Source of the DNA: Patescibacteria group bacterium
GTDB taxonomy: Bacteria > Patescibacteriota > Patescibacteriia > UM-FILTER-42-10
Assembly (NCBI GenBank): GCA_018825385.1
Contig: JAHJEX010000079.1
Location: 1-36,910, forward strand
Direction: 5' to 3'
Length of the DNA: 36,910 nucleotides
Position 1 is the stretch's first letter. Every line of letters starts with the position of its first letter. This document shows positions 15,256-23,336 of this stretch, piece by piece. A program made the position numbers and the translations under genes. Below the pieces are notes generated by a model. That model was not told the origin of the DNA and did not search any database. It saw only the letters and a list, made by a program, of their open reading frames with translations.

Positions 15256-17244
15256 TTATTCGTTTGAATTTGTATTTATATTACTGTTAACAATTTCCAA
15301 TTCCTCCACAACAACTCCCCTGCCCCTTGCTGCAACATCGTTTTCAAGATCAGTCGTGATAACACGGTCGTCCACTTCTAAATCAAATCCTGTAAAGTTA
15401 TCACGTCCACTCAAAATACTTTCTTGTGTAAGTACTACTAGTCTTCCCACGTATTGCGATGTAGGTGTTATGGTTACATCAAATGTTGCTTCAGCAATCG
15501 GCAATAGTGTTCCAGAATTAGCTGGCAAATTTTGTATTTTCCATGTTATCGTACGAGTTGCTCTGTCAAAATTCACCTTAGTGTTAGAGCTTCCAGTAGA
15601 ATTCCCGTTCCAACTTACATCTTTAGGTAAAACAGTGGAAATCTCTACATTTTTTAGATCATTATACAAATTAGATACTGACCAAAAAACTCTATAAGTG
15701 GTAGCTTCTCCTACTATTGGCGGAAGTGGTCCAGACCCCAGTTTTTCAAATTCGTCTGAATAATAGCGAGCTTCGGCCTGTAGATTAACCTTACTATTCA
15801 TTTTGACTGTAATATGATTACTTTCGCTCATTGTCTCAAAGTTACCCGTATCTTCTGCTTCAAGGGAATTTACTTTAACAAAAGTATCTATTGAAAAATT
15901 ATTGTCAGTAGATTTCTGTGGGGAAAGTGAAGTAACAATTGGAATAGTAACAGCAAAACTACCTTCTGCTCTCGGGACAATAGATGCGAGTTCTTCCATT
16001 TCTTCAGCACTCCATGTGATTGTTTTTAGTTCCTCATCAATAACACCACTACTTGCGTCTTCGATAGAAGAGAAATCTAGAATTTGCGTATCTGAATCAA
16101 ATTGAGCCTGAAGTACAACGTTCTCTAGTTTTAGATCACTTACATTCTGATAAGCTACCTTATATTCTAAAATATCACCCAGATTAACTGAATGCTCTTG
16201 ATTATATCCATCAACCGTAAGTTGGAGGTTTAATTCTGGTTTAACTAGAAAGATAATTGCTGATTTTTCATTCTGTAGACGAAATTCACCATTGTTCATA
16301 ACCAACCCCAGCTGCATTTTTATTTCTTGAGAGTCCCCTGGGTCACCTTTGAAAACACCATTTAGCGTAATTAGTTCTTCCCCTTTGGTCTTTAACTCTT
16401 TAAAAAACCATGTTTTTTTGTCGTCCATTACTTCTGGATCAGAACTTTTGAGCAAAAAGTCATCCGGATAGGTTGCGATCACTTTTACATTTGACAGATC
16501 AATTTCTGAATTATTTTTAACAGTGATTTTCATTTCAGTGTCTTGTCCACTTACTATTCTAAGCGGTGTTTCTAATGCTAGATCGAATATTGACGACGTT
16601 ATTTCTAAAGAATGTGATATTTTTTCTTTAAATGTTGAACTAAAATTCGAGGGTGTATAGTCCATTGTAGCCTGAAATGTTTTGGTTTCATCTATCTCAC
16701 CGATAACTTGACCATAGATTTTGACTCTCCCACCCGCTCCACTAGGTATGCTCTTCAATTTCCAAAAAGTATGTGATTCATTTGCAGATTCCGGTTCAGA
16801 GCGGGAAAAGTAAAATCCTTCGGGATAAAGCAAGGTGATATCTGCTTCGCTGATGGCAACATTTTCTTTGTTCAAATAAGTAATTTCAAATTCCACTTCT
16901 TCTCCAGACGCAACCTCCTTTGGCGCAGTGATTGTCAATTGAATACTATTATCTCCATTACTCAGTCCCCGGTTAAACATAAAAAAACCAGCGACACTTG
17001 CCACAGCCAGCATAAACAGGAAGGCAATAATGAAGTATCCTAAAAGCTTTTTTTTGGTAAGCTTCTTGCGGTCCAATTTGGTCATATCAACTTCCTTGTG
17101 CTGATCATCTTGATATATTGAAGTAATTGTTTCAAATCCGTCCTCGGTAGTATCTTTTTTAGTATTGCCCTTTTTTGTCAGCTTTTTCGGATTATTCTTG
17201 TTTGAAGATTGAGTAGAAGTTTTTTTTGATTTTTGTTCTACCAT
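15256..17244 (-). CDS. Membrane-anchored DUF11-like / Ig-fold surface protein
   Basis: 662 aa. A Lys/Thr/Asn-rich cytosolic N-terminus (1-66) is followed by one transmembrane helix (68-91, LLGYFIIAFLFMLAVASVAG). The outside part is a tandem of Ig-like beta domains of the DUF11/CARDB kind. Recurrent blocks are S-G-x-E-V-E-F-E-I-T-Y-x-N (about 110), DTEMKITVKNNSEIDLSNVKVIATYPDDF (about 240), LGDILEYKVAYQNVSDLKLENV (about 355) and TYRVFWSVSNLYNDLKNVEISTVLP (about 515), with TFWKL / TWFFKEL / TITWS / TITWKI closing strands. The C-terminus is an Asn/Ser tail. No catalytic motif is seen; a stalk or cell-envelope role is inferred. It starts 11 bases after recO. Confidence 0.85.
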   Translation of the reverse strand: MVEQKSKKTSTQSSNKNNPKKLTKKGNTKKDTTEDGFETITSIYQDDQHKEVDMTKLDRKKLTKKKLLGYFIIAFLFMLAVASVAGFFMFNRGLSNGDNSIQLTITAPKEVASGEEVEFEITYLNKENVAISEADITLLYPEGFYFSRSEPESANESHTFWKLKSIPSGAGGRVKIYGQVIGEIDETKTFQATMDYTPSNFSSTFKEKISHSLEITSSIFDLALETPLRIVSGQDTEMKITVKNNSEIDLSNVKVIATYPDDFLLKSSDPEVMDDKKTWFFKELKTKGEELITLNGVFKGDPGDSQEIKMQLGLVMNNGEFRLQNEKSAIIFLVKPELNLQLTVDGYNQEHSVNLGDILEYKVAYQNVSDLKLENVVLQAQFDSDTQILDFSSIEDASSGVIDEELKTITWSAEEMEELASIVPRAEGSFAVTIPIVTSLSPQKSTDNNFSIDTFVKVNSLEAEDTGNFETMSESNHITVKMNSKVNLQAEARYYSDEFEKLGSGPLPPIVGEATTYRVFWSVSNLYNDLKNVEISTVLPKDVSWNGNSTGSSNTKVNFDRATRTITWKIQNLPANSGTLLPIAEATFDVTITPTSQYVGRLVVLTQESILSGRDNFTGFDLEVDDRVITTDLENDVAARGRGVVVEELEIVNSNINTNSNE

Positions 17245-17255
17245 AACAAATTAAA

Positions 17256-18035
17256 TTATTTGGATAAAAACACTGAAAGAAAAGAATAGGAATACATTTC
17301 TCTCTCACCAATCGTCAATATAAATGCATTTACAATTCTTCTGACCTCATTAAATATTCTGGGATTGAGGTTTTTGAGTTTAATTGTAGCAAGTGTTTTT
17401 TGATTCATTAACCGTAACACCTTTAGGGCTGTAGAAGAAACCGAATACAGTGATTCTTCTTTGCTTCTGCACAGCGGACAGACAGTACCTAAATGCCGCT
17501 CACTTATAAAGTTCTTTTCTTCCTTTAAATTCTTCTTGCAATAGAAGCAGGTGTTGAAAGATGGAGCTAGTCCTTGTGAGGAACAAAGTTTTAGAATATA
17601 TGAAAGGGCTATCAGTATTTGGTCCTGGATATTGGCGTTACTACTATTTCTTTTTAGGTACTGCTCAATAGAATAATACGTTTCTGCTAAAATCTGAAAC
17701 ACTTTCAGATCTGGTTGATTGCCATGAATAATGCGGTCAACTGCCTCGTTAAAATATACTAACAGTGCAATGCTTTCTATGTTCGATTTTAGGTATGGAA
17801 AGTTTTCCACCAGCTTTGTTCCTGCAATTCTATCTTGTATCTTTCCCCGTGCAACCATAATATCAACTACACCAAATGGTTCTAAATGACCAGCCATTTT
17901 ACTTCCAATCCTTTTCACCCCTTTTGCAATTAGATCAACTTTTCCCTTTTCTTTTGTAAATATTGTTAAAAGCCGGTCATACTCTCTACCGTCCCTTCTT
18001 TTCAATACAATAGCTTCAGAACGATAAGTAGCCAT
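17256..18035 (-). CDS. recO: DNA repair protein RecO
   Basis: About 259 aa, starting at ATG 18035 (MATYRSEAIVLKRRDGREYDRLLTIFT). This start is chosen over ATG 18053 because the SD GGAGGAGGA lies 5 bases upstream and the OB-fold begins here. RecO anneals single strands and loads RecA with RecR and RecF. The N-terminal OB fold spans about 1-80 (KGKVDLIAKGVKRIGSKMAGHLEPFG), followed by a helical domain and a zinc finger C163-x2-C166 / C186-x2-C189 (CFYCKKN, CPLCRSKE). The SD is formed by the Glu codons GAG GAG GAA that end ileS, so the two genes are tightly linked. Confidence 0.92.
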   Translation of the reverse strand: MATYRSEAIVLKRRDGREYDRLLTIFTKEKGKVDLIAKGVKRIGSKMAGHLEPFGVVDIMVARGKIQDRIAGTKLVENFPYLKSNIESIALLVYFNEAVDRIIHGNQPDLKVFQILAETYYSIEQYLKRNSSNANIQDQILIALSYILKLCSSQGLAPSFNTCFYCKKNLKEEKNFISERHLGTVCPLCRSKEESLYSVSSTALKVLRLMNQKTLATIKLKNLNPRIFNEVRRIVNAFILTIGEREMYSYSFLSVFLSK

Positions 18036-18036
18036 T

Positions 18037-20991
18037 TTATTCCTCCTCCTCAATACCTATCGTTATCCGTTTGCCATTAACATTCACCTCTTTTTCAAAT
18101 TTGGCCTTTCTTTTTCTGTTATATGCTTGGACTGAATTTGCAATAGTTTCCTTTAGTAAAGAATCTTCAAAGAATTCAAAAAACTTCATAAGATATTCAC
18201 TATCGGTTTTATAATAAATAGCTATGCTGTCTTTAATTGTTAGGCCCGCTTTCTTTCTTAGGCTATTGATCTGTCTTACTATTTCTCTCAGAATCCCTTC
18301 TTCAACCAGCTCATCAGTTAGAGTTGTGTCCAGTGCTATCTTAATTTCACTTTCATCTTTTTTGATCCAATCTATGCCCTGGGGTAAATCTCCCATTTTT
18401 TTCAAATGAACTTTGGTAACTTCTTTCACGTTAAGTTCGGCTTTAAGAATATCTGAGAATTCCTCCTTAAAATCAGATGCAATAACCAATTGGCTAAGTG
18501 GCTGTCTAACTTTTATTTTTGCTTCTGCACGAGCCGCGTGAGCCAATTCAGCAATATCTCTCAAACGATTCATTTCTTCGATAAGCCCTTGATCAACCGG
18601 AGATTTGTCTTCTTTTGGCCAATCTTCCAGATGCACTGACTCTTTCCAGTCGTCTTTATACTTTCCCAGAACTGACTTTAATTCTTGATATAGAGTTTCA
18701 GCAATAAATGGCATAAACGGCGCTAAAACTTTTGTAAGAGTTATAAGAACTCCAGCAAGGGTTTCTAAGGATGCCATGCGGTCTTCAGAATCTTTTGGCT
18801 GTTTGAATCGATCCCTGGATCTGCGAATATACCACGTAGAAAGGTCCTGGATAAAACTTTCAATTTTTCTTCCTGCTTCTGTAATTTGATAATTGTCCAG
18901 TAACTCAGTTATATTTTCCACCAATCCATGCATTTTTGCTATTATCCAATGGTCCATCAAATGTTTAGAAACAATACTGTTCTTTGGCATTCCATCTTTT
19001 GCAAACGTTTTGAAGAATACAAAAACGTTCCATAAAATCAGCAATTGCTTTTTTACTACTTCGTTTACACCTGCTTCATCAAAATTCTTTGATTCACCAG
19101 GCTGGTTCATAGTATATAAATGCCACCGTAAGGCATCAGCGCCGTATTGATCAACAACATCCCAGAGGTTCACTACATTGCCCTTTGATTTACTCATTTT
19201 TTGACCTTTTTTGTCCAGAATATGTCCTAAGCAAATAACGTTTTTATATGGTGTGCCTTTTTCTAGCAGTGTGGCTATTGCTAATAATGTATAAAACCAT
19301 CCTCTGGTCTGATCAATCGCTTCAGAGATATAGTCAGCAGGATATGCTTCATGGGCATCTATATTTTTTTTGTTCTCAAAAGGATAATGCCACTGTGCAT
19401 ACGGCATCGAGCCAGAATCAAACCAGGTGTCCAATACTTCAGGTGATCGTTTCATTACACCTTTACATTTTTTACAAGAAAAAGTGACTTTATCAATATA
19501 CGGACGATGTGGATCAAATGATTTTGGCAATTTCTTGCCATAATGTTGTTCTAATTCCTTATACGAACCTATACAAACCCTTTCTTCACATTTATCACAT
19601 TCCCAAATTGGTAATGGCGTCCCCCAGTAACGTTCTCTGGAAAGTGCCCAATCTTTAACATCATTGATCCATTCTCCAAAGCGTCCCTCTTTTATGTGAT
19701 TTGGTACCCAATTAATATCCTGATTGTTTTTTATCAACTTTTCCCTTACAGCAGTCACTTTGATAAACCATGAGTCCTTCGCATAATAAAGCAATGGGGT
19801 GTTACAGCGCCAACAAAATGGGTATGTATGCTTTATAGTATCCGCCCAATACAGTAATGTGCGATCTTTAAGATCAGATACAATTCTAGGGTCAGCAGTC
19901 TTTACAAATAATCCCGCAAATGACCCGGCTTCTTTAGTAAACTTCCCTTCCAAATCAATCAAATGGTGTTTTGGTAGTTTATATTCTGTTCCCAATTCAA
20001 AGTCATCAACACCATACATCACAGCTGTATGCACAATTCCTGTACCGTCTTCTATTGAAACAAAGCCGGCTGATAATACGTAATGTGATTTTTCTTTATG
20101 TTTTGTAAAATTATAAAGAGGCTCATACTCCATGTCCACCAGATCTTTCCCCTTTAGTTTTTTTATTACTTTATACTTTCCTCGCAACACTTCCAGACGA
20201 GCCTCAGCCAAAATAAGTATTTGTTTTTTATGCTCAACTTTTACGTAGCTAATCTTTTTGCCAACCGCCAATGCAACATTTGAAGGCAGTGTCCATGGAG
20301 TAGTAGTCCAGACTAGAAAATATTCATCCTTTTTTGTTCCTTTAACCTTGAACTTTATATAAACAGATGGATCTTCGGTGTCTTCTTTATACCCTTGGGC
20401 AAGTTCATGGGAAGAAAGAGATGTTCCACAACGTGAACAGTACGGTAAAACTTTATAATCACGATAGAGCAAATCTTTGTCCCAGATTTGTTTGATAATC
20501 CACCAGAGAGTTTCCATATAGTCATTATCATAAGTTACGTATGGATTCTCCAAATCAACCCAGAAAGCGATTCTCTCTGTCATTTTTTCCCATTCGTCCT
20601 TATATTCCCAAACGCTTTCTTTACATTTTTTGTTGAATTTTTCTATTCCATACTTTTCAATATCAGGCTTTCCAGAAATACCAAGTTTTTTTTCAATTTC
20701 TAACTCCACTGGAAGTCCTTGTGTGTCCCAACCGGCCTTACGATTTACTCGAAAACCCTGCATGGTCTTGTACCGCGGAATTAAGTCCTTGAAAGCTCTT
20801 GCAAGCACATGGTGAATGCCTGGTCTTCCATTGGCGGTCGGTGGTCCTTCATAAAAAATGAACTCCTTTTTGTCATTCTTCTCTACACTTTTCCTGAAGA
20901 TGTCATTTTTTTTCCAATACGAAAGAATCTCCTCTTCAAGTTTAGGGAAATTCACTCCAGTAAACTTTCGTTTTTGGTTATTTTTATCCAT
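18037..20991 (-). CDS. ileS: Isoleucyl-tRNA synthetase
   Basis: 984 aa class I synthetase charging tRNA-Ile. The HIGH-equivalent signature is PGIHHVLARAFKD with HHVL at 60-63, and the KMSKS loop is at 598-602 (GQKMSKSKGNVVNLWD). The connective-peptide editing domain spans about 190-390 (VWTTTPWTLPSNVALAV). Zinc-type Cys pairs occur at C465-x2-C468 and C506-x2-C509. The C-terminal region contains ARAEAKIKVRQPLSQL and ends with a Glu-rich tail. The length, the HHVL form and the extended C-terminus point to the long eukaryote-like IleRS2 subtype. It is the first gene of the ileS-recO-DUF11 string and has its own promoter. Confidence 0.96.
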   Translation of the reverse strand: MDKNNQKRKFTGVNFPKLEEEILSYWKKNDIFRKSVEKNDKKEFIFYEGPPTANGRPGIHHVLARAFKDLIPRYKTMQGFRVNRKAGWDTQGLPVELEIEKKLGISGKPDIEKYGIEKFNKKCKESVWEYKDEWEKMTERIAFWVDLENPYVTYDNDYMETLWWIIKQIWDKDLLYRDYKVLPYCSRCGTSLSSHELAQGYKEDTEDPSVYIKFKVKGTKKDEYFLVWTTTPWTLPSNVALAVGKKISYVKVEHKKQILILAEARLEVLRGKYKVIKKLKGKDLVDMEYEPLYNFTKHKEKSHYVLSAGFVSIEDGTGIVHTAVMYGVDDFELGTEYKLPKHHLIDLEGKFTKEAGSFAGLFVKTADPRIVSDLKDRTLLYWADTIKHTYPFCWRCNTPLLYYAKDSWFIKVTAVREKLIKNNQDINWVPNHIKEGRFGEWINDVKDWALSRERYWGTPLPIWECDKCEERVCIGSYKELEQHYGKKLPKSFDPHRPYIDKVTFSCKKCKGVMKRSPEVLDTWFDSGSMPYAQWHYPFENKKNIDAHEAYPADYISEAIDQTRGWFYTLLAIATLLEKGTPYKNVICLGHILDKKGQKMSKSKGNVVNLWDVVDQYGADALRWHLYTMNQPGESKNFDEAGVNEVVKKQLLILWNVFVFFKTFAKDGMPKNSIVSKHLMDHWIIAKMHGLVENITELLDNYQITEAGRKIESFIQDLSTWYIRRSRDRFKQPKDSEDRMASLETLAGVLITLTKVLAPFMPFIAETLYQELKSVLGKYKDDWKESVHLEDWPKEDKSPVDQGLIEEMNRLRDIAELAHAARAEAKIKVRQPLSQLVIASDFKEEFSDILKAELNVKEVTKVHLKKMGDLPQGIDWIKKDESEIKIALDTTLTDELVEEGILREIVRQINSLRKKAGLTIKDSIAIYYKTDSEYLMKFFEFFEDSLLKETIANSVQAYNRKRKAKFEKEVNVNGKRITIGIEEEE

Positions 20992-21012
20992 ATAGTATTT
21001 GTGAATATGTAT

Positions 21013-21041
21013 ATTATAGGAGAAAAACCGACCTTTGACAA
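21013..21041 (-). promoter_or_regulatory. ileS promoter
   Basis: Read on the minus strand: -35 TTGTCA (21036-21041), 17-base spacer, -10 TATAAT (21013-21018). Transcription would start near 21006, 15 bases before ATG 20991. Its -35 lies within the same bases as a TTGACA on the plus strand (21035-21040). Confidence 0.7.
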
Positions 21042-21059
21042 CATGTATTGCTATTGCTA

Positions 21060-21068
21060 TGTTATAAT
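21060..21068 (+). promoter_or_regulatory. Extended -10 promoter of the divergent GC-rich gene
   Basis: TGTTATAAT is an extended -10 element (TG at 21060-21061, TATAAT at 21063-21068). A consensus TTGACA at 21035-21040 is 22 bases upstream, too far for a standard -35, so the extended -10 probably drives it. The start would be near 21075. An unused strong SD AAAGGAG lies at 21097-21103. Confidence 0.5.
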
Positions 21069-21146
21069 ACTTATGAGGTATGAGATTCCTGTACAGAAAG
21101 GAGATATCTGCTCATAGTCTGAGTCAAACACTTAGGATAAATCCAA

Positions 21147-21568
21147 TGATTGGAGCAAAAAGCGTGACGACTCACGAGCAGTTAAAAAAACAGCTTCGAG
21201 CTGCAGCAAGGGTATGTATGGAACAGGGATGTTCTATCGACCATCTAGACCTTCCATGGTTCATTCAACTTGGCGACGGAATCGTCGCGCGCCGTAATTC
21301 TAATTCCTTCACTGCCCGCCCTTACTTCCACCTTTACCGGGAAGGGAGAATGTTCGCAAACCTCGTGCTACCGAGCATTACAGACTACCCCGGCACACCG
21401 TGGGAGTTGCAGGTGCTAGACACATATATGTTGGCAGGTGGTCGTCAGTTGGCAGGCACCCTCCTCGCTATGCCTGAGATCAAAGAATCACAAATTGACA
21501 TCGTTGAATTCGATATACAGGACAAGCAACGTCCGATCCACGAATTCACCTTTGATATTCTTGTATAG
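21147..21568 (+). CDS. Unknown soluble protein encoded by a GC-richer single-gene island
   Basis: 140 aa from ATG 21147, preceded by AGGA at 7-base spacing. ATG 21080 (162 aa) is in frame but would be almost leaderless. I do not recognise the family. There is no signal peptide or membrane segment. Features are a basic amphipathic start (HEQLKKQLRAAARVCMEQGCSIDHLDLPWFIQ) and a beta-rich core (GDGIVARRNSNSFTARPYFHLYREGRMFANLVLP) with a conserved-looking GTPWELQVLDTYMLAGGRQLAGTLLAMP. It ends in a short acidic strand. Codon use is clearly richer in G+C than the flanking genes (about 53% in 21241-21300). It stands alone between divergent ileS and a strong terminator, suggesting transfer or a differently constrained gene. 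Confidence 0.7.
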
Positions 21569-21571
21569 CAC

Positions 21572-21601
21572 ACCGTACTCTCGAAAAGTACGGTTTTTTT
21601 T
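21572..21601 (+). terminator. Intrinsic terminator after the GC-richer gene
   Basis: ACCGTACT (21572-21579) pairs perfectly with AGTACGGT (21587-21594) around a 7-base loop and is followed by eight T residues. It begins 3 bases after the stop codon. Confidence 0.9.
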
Positions 21602-21613
21602 GCAAAAAAAATA

Positions 21614-21757
21614 GGCCGGGAGAACTAGAGCTGGCCTTGATCAATGAGCGTGAATTCGCCCCACCCGAATTCACATCCTTCAACGCCAGTACAGCCACCC
21701 GGCCGTTGGTCCGATGGAAGGTGAGAAGGAAATCTTACCCCAGAGAACCAGGACTAA
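21614..21757. other. Candidate structured RNA / nested-helix region, strand unclear
   Basis: No gene fits here, yet the bases pair in order. Outer helix GGCCGGG (21614-21620) with CCCGGCC (21698-21704). Inner helix CTGGC + TTGA (21631-21640) with TCAA + GCCAG (21680-21689). Apical hairpin GTGAATTCG (21650-21658) with CGAATTCAC (21666-21674), 9 bp with a 7-base loop. A second domain pairs TTGGTCC (21706-21712) with GGACTAA (21751-21757) and encloses GGTGAGA (21720-21726) with TCTTACC (21733-21739). On the minus strand the outer helix ends in CCCGGCC followed by a run of eight T, like a terminator, which favours transcription from the right as a 3' UTR or small RNA. I match it to no known RNA family. 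Confidence 0.45.
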
Positions 21758-21773
21758 TAGTATATTAGCTTTT

Positions 21774-22067
21774 TTATTCTGTCAACAATTCACCTAATAA
21801 TGTCTTAATCTTATTTAAACTTAATGGAATGAATACTGTTTTATATGCATCTGTATGACCTTGAATCAATTCTACTTCTGATTTGCTTATTTTAAATTCC
21901 CTTCCCAATAGATCTATTAGTTCTTTATTCGCTTTTCCTTTTTCGGGAGCAGAATGCAATTTAATTTTCAAAAAATCGCCGAACACGCCGACGATCTTGC
22001 TTTCCTTTGACTTTGGTATAGCTTTAATAAAGATAATTGTTCCTGTCTCTAGTTCTTGGCACCACAT
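21774..22067 (-). CDS. YggU/DUF167 family protein
   Basis: 97 aa. The family core is clear: FIKAIPKSKESKIVGVFGDFLKIKLHSAPEKGKANKELIDLLGREFKISKSEVELIQGHTDAYKTVFI, with the signature APEKGKAN at about 54-61. It is a small alpha/beta protein of unknown function widely conserved in bacteria, archaea and eukaryotes. It begins one base after the glycosyltransferase stop, so it belongs to the same transcript. Its 3' end faces the nested-helix region at 21614-21757. Confidence 0.93.
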   Translation of the reverse strand: MWCQELETGTIIFIKAIPKSKESKIVGVFGDFLKIKLHSAPEKGKANKELIDLLGREFKISKSEVELIQGHTDAYKTVFIPLSLNKIKTLLGELLTE

Positions 22068-22068
22068 T

Positions 22069-23253
22069 CTATTTCTTTTTTTCTTTAACCTTCTTTTCCT
22101 TCTTCTTTCCTATATCCTGGTAAACTTTAATAGTCTCTTTTGCTGCTTTCGCCCAGGTAAATTTCTTGGCTTGGGAAATTCCTGCCTTGCTCATTTTTTC
22201 TCTCAGTCTTTTATTTGCCAGAACTTTTGCGAGCGCCTTTTCTATGTCCACTATCTTATTTGGGTCAATAAGTAAAGCAGCATCACCGGACACTTCGGGC
22301 ATTGATGACACTTTAGAAGTAATTACTGGGACCCCCATACTCATAGCTTCTGCAATTGGCAAGCCAAATCCCTCGTATAGCGTAGGGAATACAAAACAAG
22401 TTGCATTCTTCATTAAAGCTACCTTGTGCTCCTGAGAAACATAATTTAAAAACCGAATTTTATAGTTAAATTTCTGATCCTTTATAGTTTTAAATATTTC
22501 TTCGTATTTCCATCCTTTCTTCCCAGCAATTACTAAATCGTAATCCTTAAACTTCTTATAATTTTTCAATAATAATGAATTATACGCTTTAATCAATGCT
22601 ACAAGGTTTTTACGCGGCTCAATAGTACCAATAAAGAAAAGGTATTTCTCACCAATTTTGTATTTCCTCTGAATAATAGTCTTCGAAACAGATTTAGTTT
22701 TACCTATACTCTTTTGTGGTACTACACCTTCGTAAACAACCGATACCTTGTCAGAGGGAGTCTTAAAAAGTTTCATAATATCCCGCTTGGTTGCTTTTGA
22801 CACTGCTATTATTCTTACCGCTTTTTTTATACTTTTTGGTACCAGAATTTTAGTACTAAATGACTGACCAGAAGGAAACCAAGAAGGATGTCTATAAATT
22901 GCCAGATCATGAACTGTTAATACAATTTTCCCAGGATAAGTTAATGGACACGCATAAGCAGGTGCATGGAAAACATCAAGTTTGTCTTTTATAAGAACTG
23001 CTGAAATAAGCATATGCGAATAACTAAATGGCATGTATCTTTTATATTGAGAAAATGGAAAGAATTTGATTTGAACATTTTTCTGTTCAAACTCCTTGGT
23101 CTTGTTTGCCATTTTATAATCAAAATACAAAAAGTATTCGTTCTTCTTGTCAGTTTTCAAAATATTTTTGACCAAAAAGTAAGTGTAGTGTCCAACTCCA
23201 GCCACTTCACCCTTTTGATTTAATATATTTCTACAATCAATTCCTATTCTCAT
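22069..23253 (-). CDS. GT4-type glycosyltransferase
   Basis: 394 aa with the GT-B fold. The N-terminal Rossmann half contains MRIGIDCRNILNQKGEVAGVGHYTYFLVKNIL and FHAPAYACPLTYPGKIVLTVHDLAIYRHPSWF. The C-terminal nucleotide-sugar half contains FIGTIEPRKNLVALIKAYNSLL (about 207-228) and the EX7E-type segment PTLYEGFGLPIAEAMSMGVPVITSKVSSMPEV (about 293-324). It transfers a sugar from an NDP-sugar, probably mannosyl or similar, to an unknown acceptor in envelope polysaccharide. The tail KKKEKKVKEKKK is highly basic and may touch the membrane. It is co-transcribed with yggU. Confidence 0.93.
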   Translation of the reverse strand: MRIGIDCRNILNQKGEVAGVGHYTYFLVKNILKTDKKNEYFLYFDYKMANKTKEFEQKNVQIKFFPFSQYKRYMPFSYSHMLISAVLIKDKLDVFHAPAYACPLTYPGKIVLTVHDLAIYRHPSWFPSGQSFSTKILVPKSIKKAVRIIAVSKATKRDIMKLFKTPSDKVSVVYEGVVPQKSIGKTKSVSKTIIQRKYKIGEKYLFFIGTIEPRKNLVALIKAYNSLLLKNYKKFKDYDLVIAGKKGWKYEEIFKTIKDQKFNYKIRFLNYVSQEHKVALMKNATCFVFPTLYEGFGLPIAEAMSMGVPVITSKVSSMPEVSGDAALLIDPNKIVDIEKALAKVLANKRLREKMSKAGISQAKKFTWAKAAKETIKVYQDIGKKKEKKVKEKKK

Positions 23254-23275
23254 AAGTTTGGTAATTTATAGTTCG

Positions 23276-23333
23276 TAACTAGTAATTTGCAATATTCATT
23301 TTTCTTTTCGCCCTAATCACTAGTTACTAGTTA
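23276..23333. repeat. Inverted repeat between argS and the glycosyltransferase
   Basis: TAACTAGTAA (23276-23285) and TTACTAGTTA (23324-23333) are perfect 10-bp complements separated by 38 A/T-rich bases, filling the 83-base gap. No T-run follows directly on either strand, so a terminator role is uncertain. Confidence 0.55.
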
Positions 23334-23336
23334 AAA

